A DNA stretch of 64,000 nt from contig BQMF02000174.1 in assembly GCA_027922465.2 (NCBI GenBank), forward strand, positions 310,001-374,000. Reading direction: 5' to 3'. The notes under the pieces are model-generated. The model did not search any database. It worked only from the letters and a program-made list of their open reading frames with translations, and was not told the DNA's origin. Below, piece by piece: positions 11,433-22,513 of the stretch; positions within the stretch are counted from its first letter, which is position 1, and every line of letters starts with the position of its first letter. The position numbers and the translations under genes were made by a program. The DNA is from Turritopsis dohrnii. Lineage: Eukaryota; Cnidaria; Hydrozoa; Anthoathecata; Oceaniidae.

Positions 11433-13148
11433 GTGGAGAAAGAGGACACTTATATGCTTCTTGTCCAAAAAATAAGAAATGAACTTTGTAATTATAAATG
11501 TAGTGAAGGAAAAGATAAAAATGTGAATGTCGTTGGAAATCTTAGGAAAAGTTCTTCGTTCTGGAAAAATACACTAAAAGCATCTTCTTACGTTCAAAGT
11601 ATAATCGAAAATGGCTATTTCATACCGTTTGAAGAAAAACCCCCAAGGTTTTATGCTAAGACCAAAATTTGTTGAGAAAGCTATTAATGAACTGTTAAGA
11701 AAAGGCTGTATTCAAGAAGTGTCAGAGCAACCTTATTGTTGTAATCCTTTAACCGTGGCCGAGAGGAATGGAAAACTACGACTTGTTATTGATTTGAGAC
11801 ACGTAAATAAATACATTAAGAAAAATAAATTCAAATATGAAGACCTAAAAACATTTACAGAAATGTTTGAAGAAGGCGACTATTTTACAAAATTTGATCT
11901 ATCATCGGGGTATCACCACATAGATATTCATCCAGAACATTATAAGTTTCTCGGTTTTTCCTGGACATTTTCGAATGGCATCACTAAATATTTTCAATTT
12001 GTCGTGTTACCTTTTGGGTTATCGTGGAGATCTTCTGATGTTCCAAGTATTGTATACATAGACGATGGGATAAACGGGGGTAATTCGTACAACCAAGCTC
12101 GAAAATTTGCAACGATCGTCCACCATGATTTAGAACAAGCAGGTTTCGTAGTTAACGTACAAAAAAGTGATTTCGAACCAAAACAGCGGGGAGAATGGTT
12201 GGGAACCGTCATTGATACTGAAACGATGACATTCACAATTCCTGAAAGAAAAACTAAGTAAGTTAAAGATAGTATCAATCTTATTACAAACGAAAAGTTT
12301 TCCAGCGCTCAACAATTGGCAAAAGTTGCAGGTCATCTATCGTCAATGCATCTTGCAATCGGCCCGTTAGTTCGATTATTTACAAGAAACATGTATCGCC
12401 GTATCGAGTCTCGATTAACTTGGTCTTTTCCTATAATCATAGATGACAAAACAAAAACTGAACTTGAATTTTGGCTTCACAACATAGATTTATATAATGA
12501 ATTATCTTACAAACCTAAGCCTGTGACATCCAAAATAGTTTTTACGGACGCCAGTGATGAAGGGTATGGTGGGTTTATCTGTGAGCGTCTCAGCCAAAAA
12601 ATCTGTTGTGGTAAATTCGAAGCATTTCAGAGAAAAAGACAAGTTCAACTGAAAGAGAACTTTTAGCTGTTAAACACGCACTGAAAGGTTTCGGTGAGCA
12701 ACTTCAAAATGAATCCGTTAAAGTCCACGTAGATAATTTCATCGTATCACGTATCTTATCTGTTGGCAGCTGTAAACCAAATTTACAAGACCATGCAATC
12801 GACATCTTTACATTTTGTTTAAAAAATAACATTAAATTACTAGCTGAATGGATACCACGAGAAAACAATACTATCGCTGATAGCCTTAGCCGTTTTAATG
12901 ACACTGATAATTGGGGAATTGATTTCAAAACATTTAGATTTCTTGATCGTTTGTATGGTCCTTTCACCGTGGATTGTTTCGCAGATCATCATAACAAGAA
13001 GTTAAAAAATTTCAATTCAAGATTTTATTGTCCAGGGACTTCAGCGGTAGATACTTTCACGGTTGGTTGGCAAGGCGAAAATAATTGGGTTTGTCCTCCT
13101 ATATCGTATATTGGATCAGTATTAAGACATTTGTCATCATGTTCATGA
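11433..13148 (+). pseudogene. DIRS-type reverse transcriptase / RNase H, broken
   Basis: The coding runs through several frames. 11433-11650 gives the region before the fingers (WKNTLKASSYVQSI). A frameshift near 11650 moves to 11611-12261, with INELLRKGCIQEV, KLRLVIDLRHVNKYI, FTKFDLSSGYHHIDI and the catalytic YIDDG box. Between VLPFGLS and YIDDG about 15 residues of the usual family are missing, an in-frame deletion. An in-frame stop follows at 12259. 12316-12666 carries the RNase H start (VFTDASDEGYGG). A frameshift near 12630 leads to the remainder (AVKHAL, HVDNFI, EWIPRENNTIADSLSRF) and a downstream conserved block (VDCFADHHN, FNSRFYCPGTSAVD). It encodes no functional enzyme as it stands. 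Confidence 0.75.
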
Positions 13149-13193
13149 CACAATCCAGAACAGGATGACAGACCTGTTCTGGATTGTGTCATG
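13144..13193. repeat. Perfect 21-bp hairpin at the 3' breakpoint of the DIRS relic
   Basis: catgacacaatccagaacag(g) at 13144-13164 and its exact reverse complement at 13173-13193 are separated by the 8-nt loop atgacaga. The stop codon of the last retroelement frame lies at the base of the left arm. Confidence 0.9.
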
Positions 13194-13445
13194 TACATGA
13201 TTACAAAATTATGAAAGAAATTGAAATTTTCGTCCAACATCCATTTTATTCTGGAATAGTCTTATGCAAATTTTTTTCCCTTCTGACAGGTTGCCACAGA
13301 AATGTTGGTCTATGACGTAGGCAAACATTCGATAATCTAATTTGAGAAATAATCTTAGAACTTTCACGACCATTATGTAGTTAATAAAGTTCAGTGTTTT
13401 CAACAGATAAAAAATCCAAGGAATCGTTAACTGAACAACTTGTAA
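13194..13445. other. Short gene-free stretch between hairpin and next element
   Basis: Contains a small minus-strand frame (13209-13403) of unknown nature; no recognised domain. Confidence 0.4.
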
Positions 13446-13447
13446 TA

Positions 13448-14380
13448 TACCTTACCTAAAACTTAGTCGGACAAAATTTTAGTCGGACGAAAATGTTAGT
13501 CGGACAAAATTTTAGTCACCTCCAAATATTTTAGTCACTTTTGTCCGACTAATAATTTTGTCCGACTAAAATTTTGGTCCTTTTCTTAAATTTCGTCACT
13601 TACTTAATTTTGGGAGGCAATTAAAAAAAATGATAGTATAATTTTATTTTTCAACTTCAATGTCATATTCCTGATCAGTATAAAAATCTATTTTGATTCC
13701 TGTATTTGTTTCAGGCGTTTCTTCTATTATGGCTGTCTTCTTTTTCTTGTGAACCACCTCGCTATCACTTTCATCGGAAGTTTCTGTTACTACCGGTGCT
13801 TTTCACTTTCCCGTGGATTCCTCATGACTTCACTGTCACTCTCATCTGAAGATTCTTGGATAAACACGTTATTTTCCTCAGCCAAAAAACAATTGACAAA
13901 ATAGCTGACCTTAACCCTAAAAAATGTAACACAATCTATGAATATATGGTTTAAAAATATAAATTGCATAAAATGGTACCAAAGTTATTTTTTTCACTTT
14001 AATAGGGTCTTATAAAAGCAACATCAACAGGAGGAATATAAGCAAACATACTTTCAAGATCGTCCTTCTTTGCTTTTGAAATCAATCTGTCAGCTTTCGA
14101 AACTTTCGCAAACAGGATTTCCGGAGATGCTTTGGCAGATTTTCTTGTTTTTTTTCTTGATTAGTTTAGCCTGTTTGGAAGGATCGGTAAATTTTCCTTT
14201 ATAGAAGACATGGTTTGGAATGAAAACCAATAAGAAGAAGAATTCTGAAAAAAATGATTTGGACCAAATATTTAGTCGGACATAATAATTAGTCGGACAA
14301 AATTATTAGTCGGACAAAATTTTAGTCACTTCCAGAAAATTTAGTCACTTTTGTCCGACTAAGTTTTGTCCGATAAGGTA
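13448..14380. mobile_element. Inverted-repeat element with internal 'ttagtcggacaaaa' repeats and a captured ORF tail
   Basis: Ends TACCTTACCTAAAACTTAGT and its near reverse complement, flanked by TA (or TATA) on each side. Both arms hold three to four direct copies of TTAGTCGGACAAAATTTTAG plus inverted copies. The interior 13900-14230 matches 17880-18560 of the next large element (aaattgcataaaatggtacc, aaatcaatctgtcagctttc, gaagacatggtttggaatg). On the minus strand this is the 3' end of a transposon ORF. The element is therefore a deletion derivative or carries a piece of another transposon. Confidence 0.65.
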
Positions 14381-14382
14381 TA

Positions 14383-15060
14383 CAATTCCTTAGTTTCCTA
14401 ATTTTTTCTAATAGATTTCATAAAATCACACCTTGCTGACAACCTATAATGAATGATGTATTAAAATTTAAGTTAGTTAATTCTCTTTAGATTTAAATTA
14501 AGTTTACACATAAAAACCTTGTAGTTTTGGAAAAATGACTCTTCAAACTAACACCTGGACTTTTTTTGTGGTGCACCGGGTATAACCAAATCTCAAATAA
14601 ATTTATGTTCTACATTTGTCTTCTAAATAATTAAGTTAAGCCCTGCACCTTTTACGTTTAGTTACATTGCTTCACTCTGCAACACATGAGTTGACTGACT
14701 CTGCAACATAATGTGGATATTTTTAAATAAGCACTTTCCTTTTAAACCGCACAAGTTTCTTCTCACAAAATTTACTGAAAGCTTGTTATTAAAAACATTT
14801 TTGTTGCAACAAAGTTGACAATGAAGGCATTCATAGGAATACTGGACCAACCGCACTAATTTAAATTTTCTGTCAGCAGTCATGCTAAACTTAGTTCATT
14901 CACAACAGTTTTTAGAAAGCAATTTTTAGGGGTATTTTCTACTTACAAGTTAAAAAACACGTGAAAGATATTTAAAAAATTGACACCAAAAAAAGTTGAA
15001 CATCATAATGAAAATATTGCACACTATTAACTAATGACAAGCAAAATTTCAACTGAAATC
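14383..15060. other. Gene-free stretch
   Basis: AT-rich; no recognised gene or repeat. Confidence 0.45.
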
Positions 15061-15077
15061 ACTAGATCGTTAGAAAG

Positions 15078-15544
15078 TTAGGGCGGAATCTCCACAGTCA
15101 AGAATCCCTTGTTGTTCTACAGAAAAAAATCAAATATATAGTTTTAAGTTTTGCCACAACTGAGTAACCATGTTGTAAGGCTAAAAAAATGATCAACTAA
15201 ATGAATATCACATCATGAGCAACAAAAAATGTCAGTTATTACTATTTGGTTCTTGATATTTACCTCTAAACATTGCAATTCATTAGTACACAGTATAATC
15301 GTTTCACACTGTGCCAAATTTTTGTGTTGACTAATGGTACATCAACTTAATCCACCATTTGGCATGAAGGCAAACTGACAGATTATATAGATAGACTTTT
15401 TTATGATGTCTGATGTTATATATTCTCTTATCATAAATTTTGAAGCAAAATTAACAAACCTTCTGTGATTGAAGAATGAAGGGTCAAGTTCTCAGGCCCA
15501 ATAGAACAATCAGCCTTAACAATGACCAAATCTGTGTTTTCCTT
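15078..15544 (-). CDS. Tentative small gene, three short exons, product unknown
   Basis: Three minus-strand segments have strong splice signals and coding-like sequence. 15460-15544 follows the acceptor gatttttttcacag and reads KENTDLVIVKADCSIGPENL with donor GTTTGT. 15264-15308 reads CETIILCTNELQCLE with donor GTAAAT. 15078-15116 follows gatttttttctgtag and reads NNKGFLTVEIPP then a stop. The second and third join in frame. The first ends in phase 1 while the second needs phase 0, so a mini-exon or a base is missing, or the first belongs elsewhere. A possible upstream frame lies at 15617-15690 (EGKEFNEKLCNMMQQW). I do not recognise the protein. Confidence 0.35.
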
Positions 15545-15697
15545 CTGTGAAAAAAATCAGCATGTACATCATACAGTCAATGAAAGGTCTATCAGATCGA
15601 ATACAAGTGGCAAATTTTATTTTAACCATTGCTGCATCATATTGCATAACTTCTCATTGAATTCTTTCCCCTCAGCAGATCCGCTAGAATACTCCAA

Positions 15698-15751
15698 CAC
15701 AGTGTAAACAACACAGTGTAAACAACACAGTGTAAACAACACAGTGTATAT
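15698..15751. repeat. Tandem 14-mer repeat, four copies
   Basis: The unit CACAGTGTAAACAA starts at 15698, 15712, 15726 and 15740; the last copy degrades into cacagtgtatatt. Confidence 0.9.
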
Positions 15752-16055
15752 TTTCATAACATATCGACCCTGCACAGAAATTTGTTTTAAATGTAATTGT
15801 TCGTTCAATCTCACAATTTAGATGCAAGATTTTTAAAGCTTTTGAAATCGAAGAGAACTGTGGCAGAAGAACTCACTGTCCATCATCCCCTCCTCCATCA
15901 ATAAACGACTGTCCTGTCGAAAAAACGGTTCTCGAAAATAATACTTCAATGAATTTTCAAGAATAAGCTAAACAACTACTTGCTCTTCCAGTAGCAGAAC
16001 TACAAAGAAAGTACGGTACAAGAATCTACGTTTTCATATGAGGTGGATCAGCTAA
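15752..16055. other. Gene-free stretch
   Basis: No recognised feature except a possible ATG-led minus-strand start (MEEGMMD, about 15905) just before a GTGAGT donor, which could be the first exon of the small gene at 15078-15544. Confidence 0.3.
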
Positions 16056-16783
16056 AGCTTGGTTCCCACCGGGCGATATATTTTTGGTGACAGAAATTGG
16101 CACTCTTCACGATAATTTTCAGGAGATATTTTCTTATCGCCCGATGATAAATTCATGAATCGCCTTGACAAAATATATCGCCAACCCGTTCTCACCAAAA
16201 ATAGTCAAAATCAAAAATTAAAATCAAAATAAAATTCACTTATATAAACAAACAATGGCATGCAGACGTCGTGCTCTTCTTCTTGGATCTTTGACATTGG
16301 CTATTCCGCCGTTGTAGAAGGCGCCAACAAAAAATCAAAACCGCAGACACGTCCACTTCTTTTTTAAAGTAATTTCTTTAAATTATTCCATAGCTGTTTC
16401 CCATTTTCAGGTTATAACTCTTCGGTAATTTCTCCACACGCCTTTTGTTTCACATCTTCTTTTTTATACTCTCTGTCCTGTATGCAAGCAAGGATAAGTT
16501 TTTAACAACTATTTGAATGCTTATTCGAATCCCATTCGAATGCTATGAATTTCTTTTCTTCCCAAATTTCATTCATACTAAATTATCACCAGATTTTGGC
16601 GATAAAATTGTCGCATTTTGATTTTGATTTCATAATACGATAATTTTCGATCGCCTCAAAAATTGGCGATAATTTACTATCGCCTTACAGCGGCGATAAT
16701 TTTCTGTCACCTGAGCATTCACATTTTGATTTATCGCCAAATTTGGCGATAAAATTGGTTTCATCGCCCGGTGGGAACCAAGC
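16056..16783. mobile_element. MITE/foldback element with TAA target duplication (PIF/Harbinger-like)
   Basis: Starts AGCTTGGTTCCCACCGGGCGAT and ends with its exact reverse complement, flanked by TAA at 16053-16055 and 16784-16786. Subterminal regions repeat ttatcgccaa / ttggcgataa words. The 728 bp carry no recognisable ORF. A perfect 3-bp TWA duplication points to PIF/Harbinger mobilisation. Confidence 0.8.
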
Positions 16784-16786
16784 TTA

Positions 16787-17029
16787 AGGTCAGCCAATCA
16801 TTGTCTATCATTACCAAACTACAAACAAAATAAATGACACTATAATATCCGCCTATATTATTCAGCTTCTGCGTTTACTACTTATATTGGTATTTCCGTG
16901 AATCATAACAGTTTACATATTACCGGTAAAAAAGACTAAGTATACATTTTGAATCTACATACTTCTTACGATATTTCCCCATTCATTTTCAAGTCATTTT
17001 TTACACTCGAAATCCAGGTAGTTTTAGGT
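16787..17029. other. Short gene-free stretch
   Basis: Nothing recognised. Confidence 0.4.
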
Positions 17030-18026
17030 TTACCGGGCGCTTTCTTCTGTATGCTGATAGTCCTCATTTTTAGTGCCCGTATGGCGGCTGGCGTTTCTTC
17101 TTTCGTTCTCGCTATCTTTCTTCCAAACCCATTTCAATCTCCAGCGACATATCTTTTTACATACCTTTACATATCTGTTGACATACCTTTTCGATATACG
17201 GACGGTGTATACAATATACGATATACACGACATACGGTGGTATACGATAGGCAAGAAGCACCCTGGTACGAGGGCTGGTTGTCTGGTTATAATCGCTTGT
17301 GATATGTAGCTCATGTCGTCTGCGTATTCCATGTTGATTTCAACATGTTGCGTTTGGGTTGATGCCGCGTAGTTGTCTTCGGACGTTCATCAGGAATTTG
17401 ATTTTCTCTAGTATCTGTCTTTGGCAGAACCTTAGGAGAGAATTATTTTGTTCTATCTCCATTTTTGGATAAAATGAACTCCGATTGTTTTCAAGCTTTT
17501 CAGGATTTTTCCGTTGTTTCTCCGTGAGCTTTCTCCAAAAAAAAAGCGCAAAAACTCCTTCAAACGACAGTCTATCTTGTTTTATCTCCTTATTCGTTAA
17601 AACGCGTTAAAATTATTATGTGCATCTCCAAAAGCCAAGCAAGTACGGCTTATTCTATGTACAGGTTGATATGAGGTTATTGATTTGGCCTGAAACCGCT
17701 GTTAGATTGTCCTCTAAATAGTGGAGATCGTTTGTTTTTATTGTATTTTCAAAATGGCGAACGTGGAAGCGATTTATCAATCATAAGATGCTGATAAAGC
17801 CTTAAAAGTACATTCAAATTCTGTGGTTTAAATATATAGTCATACAAACAAACATACAAAGGACATTAATCAATTGATAAAATAGCCAACCTTCACCCTA
17901 AAAAATTTAACGCAATCTTTAAATATGCAGTTTTAAAATATAAATTGCATAAAATGGTACCAAACTTATTTTTTCCTCTTTAATATAGTCTTATAAAAAG
18001 CAGCATCAATAGGAGGCATATAGGCA

Positions 18027-18405
18027 AAGGTGCTGATTTCGAATTTGACAGTCACTTTGTCAAATTTGGCCAAAATTGGGCAATTCGGGCCAAATTTGGA
18101 CTAAATTATGAAAGTTCTCCAATTTTCATAAAAGTTTGCACAAAGCACAATTGAAAGGTGCTGATTTCGAATTTGGCAGTCATTTTTTCAAATTTGCCCA
18201 AAATTTGGCAATGCTATATTGAGATTTGTGTAATTGTGACACCGTCCTGAAGACGGTATAATAAGTTTTGATCTATTTGTTTTGTATAATTGCGAGTTGA
18301 AATTCTGCTACTGTTATCAACTATTGTATCTCACAGTTCTATGAACAGTATCTACTTGTTAGAATTGTGAGAATGCAATATAGCAAAATTTTCGACTTCC
18401 AAGTC
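18027..18405. repeat. Diverged member of the 128-bp satellite family inserted in the TA transposon
   Basis: Contains two degenerate units with aaaggtgctgatttcgaatt, caaaattgggcaatt and tttcataaaagtttgcac, then a short tail with ccgtcctgaagacggt. Comparison with 14020-14100 shows the host sequence is interrupted here: ataggcaaa at 18020 continues at about 18410 with cctttgaaatcaatctg. Confidence 0.6.
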
Positions 18406-19275
18406 GTCTTGTTGCCTTTGAAATCAATCTGCTAGCTTTCAAAACTTTCGCAAACGGGATTTCTGCAGATTTTTGGGTAGACTTTCTTGTTTGTTGACTC
18501 TTGGTCAGTTTAGCCTGTTTAAAAGGGTCGGTAAATTTTTCTTTATAGAAGACATGGTTTGGAATGTTTTTTGCGATGAATAACTGCTTTAATTGAAAAA
18601 TACGGAACAAATTTATAATTAATCAATGCAGCAACTTGAATGAAGTTCTTAATGTTGTCTGATTGCACTTGTATTACCACAAACGCATGTTTTTGATTCC
18701 ATTTGGTAGCATTTGCACCAACCCGATGGAGAAAATATCTCAACTGGAGAGAAGGCTCTGTCAATTTGACTATGAATATTATCAACTTCTTGAATGCTGG
18801 AACGACCAGGTTCACGAAACCTCTGTTCGATTATAATTATCTCTGAATGTCGAATTATTAACTCTTTAAGGACAGAGCAGACATATAACTTTTTCGATTT
18901 TGTGCGACGCACGAGTGAAACCAAAGTATCTCTCCTTCTTCCAACATAGCTCTTATGCCAAAGCACACAATACCTTTTCTTGTTCAATGAACAATATGTC
19001 CAATCAAGTTGTGATAGCTTTCTTTTGTATTAAAAGTTTCCTACATTAGATTTTGACAAGGTAATAACATTTTCTAAGTCAATACAAACAACAGCTACCT
19101 TTTCATCTCTAATTTCTCGAGCGTTTTTTCGTTCAGCCCTGCTGCCATTTTCAGATGTAACGTGGTTGCTGTATTTTACAGTCAGCTCATGCCAAAGATT
19201 TTTAAGGACAATTTGCAGTTTAAGATTTTGGAGTGCCCAAAGCAACTCCAAGTGATATACACCGAAGCAAAACAT
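18359..19275 (-). pseudogene. Degraded transposon ORF, DUF7869-like
   Basis: Reading down the minus strand: 19275-19030 has ERKNAREIRDEKVAVVCIDL then ENVITLSKSNVGNF; 18987-18649 has VLWHKSYVGRRRDTL, REPGRSSIQEVDNIHSQIDR and FSPVEIFSP; 18610-18410 has FYKEKFTDPFKQAKLTKSQQ. The pattern 'xCxDLxN...NFxYKRxL, GHxxxxxDxxHSxI, YxxxxY' resembles the DUF7869-type proteins found as multicopy transposon-like genes in cnidarians and other invertebrates. That assignment is from memory of the pattern. Frames are broken and separated by stops, so it is a relic. Confidence 0.4.
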
Positions 19276-20100
19276 AAAGGAAAATTGATGTTTTTTTCGT
19301 ACTGATTAAAATATATTTTGTCAGTTAAAGGTGAATTTGCAAGAGCATGGAGTTAAGACAAAATAATTTTAATAAATATCACTTGTTTCGCTACTATTTT
19401 GTTCTATCTCCAATTGAAAACTTTCCCTGGAGGAGAGTGGGTACTAGCAAATTTGAAATAATTTTTGGTCAAGGTCTCCAAATACGATGTATTCAAAAAG
19501 TGCCAAGTACTTTTCCATAGAAAGGTTTCTTAACGATTTTGTGAGCTTATGAAATTTAAAACTTAATTTTCACAGTTTAAGGAAATTGGAGGTAGCACAA
19601 AATAATTCTCACCTAACGAGTGATGATCGAGTATGTTGGTTTTGATGATGGAGTTACTTTGCCAGGGTAGAAGGAAAGTGAATTGGTTTGCGCTTGCAAA
19701 GTCTGCTTGGGGTGCTCTAGTGTCGGTGTCAAATATAGTTCACACTGTAGTTGTTGCCGCATCTGACCATCTGACTTATGGCCATAAGTCTTACACTTCT
19801 CCAGCATCTTTTTAATCATTTGGGTTGATTGTGTTTTGAATATCATTAATATGGGCTTGTTTCTTTGAATACTGTCAAACGCTTTGCTCATGTCTAGTAG
19901 TGTCAGGTATTTTTAATGTCTATTTTTTTTTTTTACATGATGGTTCTTTCGATCACAAGTTTTGGTTGCGAACACACATGTTGTTCTGTTGTAGATCGGT
20001 TTTTTTCTGTATATGAGGCTTGTGTTTTCGGAGTTTGTTGATCGAGCCGTTAACCTATTCTTGACATTATACACATTGCTAATATCTTTCGGCAATAGAA

Positions 20101-21634
20101 TTACGGGTCATAGTTGCGCTATGGGGTCTCTCCTCACGAAAAATGAAAAATGAAACCGCCCTACTCCACGCCCTAACTACTATGACATTTTGCCTGGTTT
20201 GCAAAATTTTAAAATGAAATATGGCAGATCATGTTTAGCTAAATTGTGCACGATTCTGATCGGAATTTTTGATTGTATTTACTACAAATCAATGATTCAT
20301 CTGTTTTTCTGAATTGTGTATTTAGATATTAGAATTAGATTAGCGTATGATGTACATTTTGTATATATGCATTACATCACTGGTAGCAATAGCTTTATAG
20401 CGGCGGACTCTTCGTGGCTGCTGCAGAGATGTTCCACATAATTTTTGTTTATTCATTAGAGGTAAAAACCATCGATTTAGTCAATGCCAATGCATTCCGG
20501 GTGCGTCAAACAATGCTCTGCCATTCTCGTTCGTCTTTGCTGTATCTTTAAAGACACCTTGGACAGATCCTGATAATGCAGTTCTTCATTTTGTTGTATA
20601 TACTCCCTATAATATTGTTGTGCATATCCTACCCCCATTGATTAAACACTAAAACATGCACTCACTGCACAATAGTACAGTCAAGAGTACAGATACAGTA
20701 CAGTCAGGATCGTAGAACCACGATACAAAAAGTTAAAGTCAAAATGACATCAAATACGAACGGCAGTAGCTAGGTAATCTGTCTATTTCTATCATCTTTA
20801 TGTACCAATAATTTTCTATCACCTCATCATATATAAAATGCCAGCAGAAAAAGTGCCAGAGATAGGTTTTCTAGCAAGAACAGCCCTCGTTTTCTAGGAA
20901 ATTCACTGCAGTGAATCGGTGTGTTTTCACTGCAGCAATGGTGAAAGTCGATTAGGATGCGTAATGTCTGGAAGTGGTTTTGTTTTTTTGGCGGAAAAGG
21001 CCTATTCTTGTCTTATTCAATTAAAAAAAAACAGACAAACACAGTTTATGTCTCTAGGGTATTTAGTTTATCTCACTATAAATTCTACTTTTTTCTCATT
21101 TTTTTGTGTGTGCATTTTGGTTGTAGTAATGTGAAATATGACACTTGAATCAATTTTTATAACTCAACTTTTTCAAATCAATTTTATGGCGTATATATCA
21201 CTAGCGATTACTTGGCCAGCTGTAGGTTTTAGTTTTGTTTCTTCCTTTCTGTTGCTTTCAGTTATATACAGTTTTTCACTAGATTTATTTTTCATTTATT
21301 TCATTGTAATTTCAGTTTGAACCATATACTCAATACCCATATACTCAACTCAATGACTGTGTTCCAAACCTATCTATTTTTCCGTGAGAGAGTGATACCA
21401 CTACAACATTTCTGTTCAATATGTCTCTTTAATCTGGTAAATTTCCTTTTCTGTTAAAAATATCTTGTTTTATACCCTTGGAACTGTAGACTCATATCTC
21501 TATTATTTCATTGTATTGTGACTCTCTAGAAAAGAGTTTTAAGACTTGTGTTGTTTATTGAATTTCGCATCCCATCTTTTCTCTCTTTATTTGCTGACAC
21601 TAATTTATTTTGTAGAAAATAACAGCCAGTGAAT
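20101..21634. other. Gene-free stretch
   Basis: Hydrophobic reading frames at 20919-21320 come from T-rich sequence and lack splice context. Two cactgcag words around 20905-20935 form a short inverted pair. Confidence 0.4.
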
Positions 21635-21753
21635 AATTATTATATTAAAAACACATGTTAAAAAATTCATCTAACTTGATAATGTAAGCCTGTGTCTTAC
21701 GAAAAGCTTTGGTTAAGTGGAATTTTTTAACATGTGTTTTTAATATAATAATT
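21635..21753. repeat. Perfect 34-bp inverted repeat (foldback, ~50-nt loop)
   Basis: aattattatattaaaaacac... at 21635-21668 is the exact reverse complement of 21720-21753. The size fits a very small MITE or the processed end of a foldback element. No clear target duplication. Confidence 0.85.
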
Positions 21754-22065
21754 TATTTTGGTTTCCTTGTTTATTTGCTTGTTTGTTTTCTCTGTTTCAG
21801 GTTTTTTTTTGTTTTTTTTTTTTTTTTGAATTTATTTTAACGAGGCCGGGGGGGAACTGGCAGTGTTATTCACTGATGTGGGCCTCCACCAGGAATGTAT
21901 ACCTCAGATTTTATGGCAGAGAACTTGCACATACTAGACTGATAGGTGATTGTGGTTTTTTTTATGTTTGAGGCACTTGTTCATTACATCACATCATGCA
22001 CATATATATCTCATTATACCTTTCGTTGCATATGTTACTTTTTCATATCACATTAGCATTCTACA

Positions 22066-22143
22066 GTGCCAGGATTTGAACCACTACCAACTGTCACCCT
22101 TGTATTACAAGTCAACCGTCTTACCAAGTGAGCTATGTGTAGT
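22066..22143 (-). repeat. tRNA-like sequence (probable tRNA-derived SINE or tRNA pseudogene)
   Basis: On the minus strand TAGCTCACTTGG resembles an A box and GGTTCAAATCC is a B box, with an anticodon-arm-like TTGACTTGTAATACAA between. The T stem does not pair well (about two of five pairs), so a functional tRNA is unlikely. Confidence 0.45.
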
Positions 22144-22387
22144 GATGCCTTATTTCAACCTAAACTAATGGCTATTATATTCACCTTTTTTGAGTCTCAA
22201 TGACTTTTAAGATTTTCCCCTTGTTTGCCTATTTCTTAACTCTATTCATTTTGTATATTGTTGTATCCGGAGAACAAGTTCTTATTCATAATTACTACTT
22301 CTTAATGAAAACGTTTTAAAAAAATGTTTTTGTTTATTTGATTCTTATATATTCTTATATTGTTTTGCATGTTGTTTTATTTTTCAG

Positions 22388-22513
22388 AGAAAGTTGAAAA
22401 GCAGAAGAAATAGTCAATATAACATTGTGTCAAATATTTTTGAGCATGAAATGCTTCTTGAGAGAGCTCTGATATATTTTGGTTTGATTTATATGATTGT
22501 ATCAACAAGAAAG
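22388..22513 (+). CDS. Probable internal exon of an unidentified membrane protein
   Basis: Forty-two codons in phase 0 between a polypyrimidine tract with CAG and a GTATGT donor. It reads RKLKSRRNSQYN, then FEHEMLLERALIYFGLIYMI and ends STRK. It combines a basic stretch with one hydrophobic segment flanked by charged residues. It joins in phase 0 to 23763-23873. Not recognised; the remaining exons were not found. Confidence 0.4.

Larger units (their letters stand above)
10672..13200 (+). mobile_element. Truncated DIRS-type retroelement
   Basis: A gag-like ORF1 (10859-11362) is followed by broken reverse transcriptase and RNase H coding (11433-13148), in the order and wording of DIRS-type elements. 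The tyrosine recombinase that such elements carry is missing: coding stops at a perfect 21-bp hairpin at 13144. Upstream, 10672-10858 contains paired words (cgagatttcag, gcatgcgcattt/aaatgcgc) and may be the left terminal region. No intact right terminus was found. Confidence 0.7.
17436..19613. mobile_element. 2.2 kb DNA transposon with TA target duplication inside a LINE
   Basis: The left end GGAGAGAATTATTTTGTTCT and the reverse complement of the right end, GGTGAGAATTATTTTGTGCT, are inverted repeats that continue into ATCTCCA/ACCTCCA. TA flanks both sides (17434-17435 and 19614-19615). A further copy of attttgttctatctccaatt lies internally near 19392. The element splits a LINE reverse transcriptase, carries a degraded minus-strand ORF, and is itself interrupted near 18027-18405 by a satellite-family repeat. 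Confidence 0.7.
17030..20100 (-). pseudogene. LINE-type reverse transcriptase remnant, split by a DNA transposon
   Basis: On the minus strand, 20095-19913 contains NRLTAR, YRKK and FATKT, and 19891-19613 contains MSKAFDSIQRN, the usual RT motif around the first catalytic Asp. The reading is then interrupted by the element at 17436-19613. It resumes at 17345-17030 with INMEYADDMSYI, the YADD catalytic box. Order and strand agree with one non-LTR retrotransposon RT domain. The copy has frameshifts and stops and no intact ORF. Confidence 0.65.

Noticed and set aside
15698..15751. Tandem CACAGTG words (identical to the V(D)J heptamer) in the same window as RAG1-like genes
   Set aside because: They are a plain 14-bp tandem repeat 32 kb from the elements, with no nonamer-like partner at 12 or 23 bp; the elements' own ends start CACGGCT, not CACAGTG.
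20919..21320. Chain of hydrophobic frames as a membrane-protein gene
   Set aside because: T-rich composition explains them; frames overlap and no splice-bounded continuity to the exons at 22388 and 23763 was found.
22066..22143. Functional tRNA gene on the minus strand
   Set aside because: A- and B-box-like words are present, but the T and acceptor stems do not pair; kept only as a SINE-like relic.
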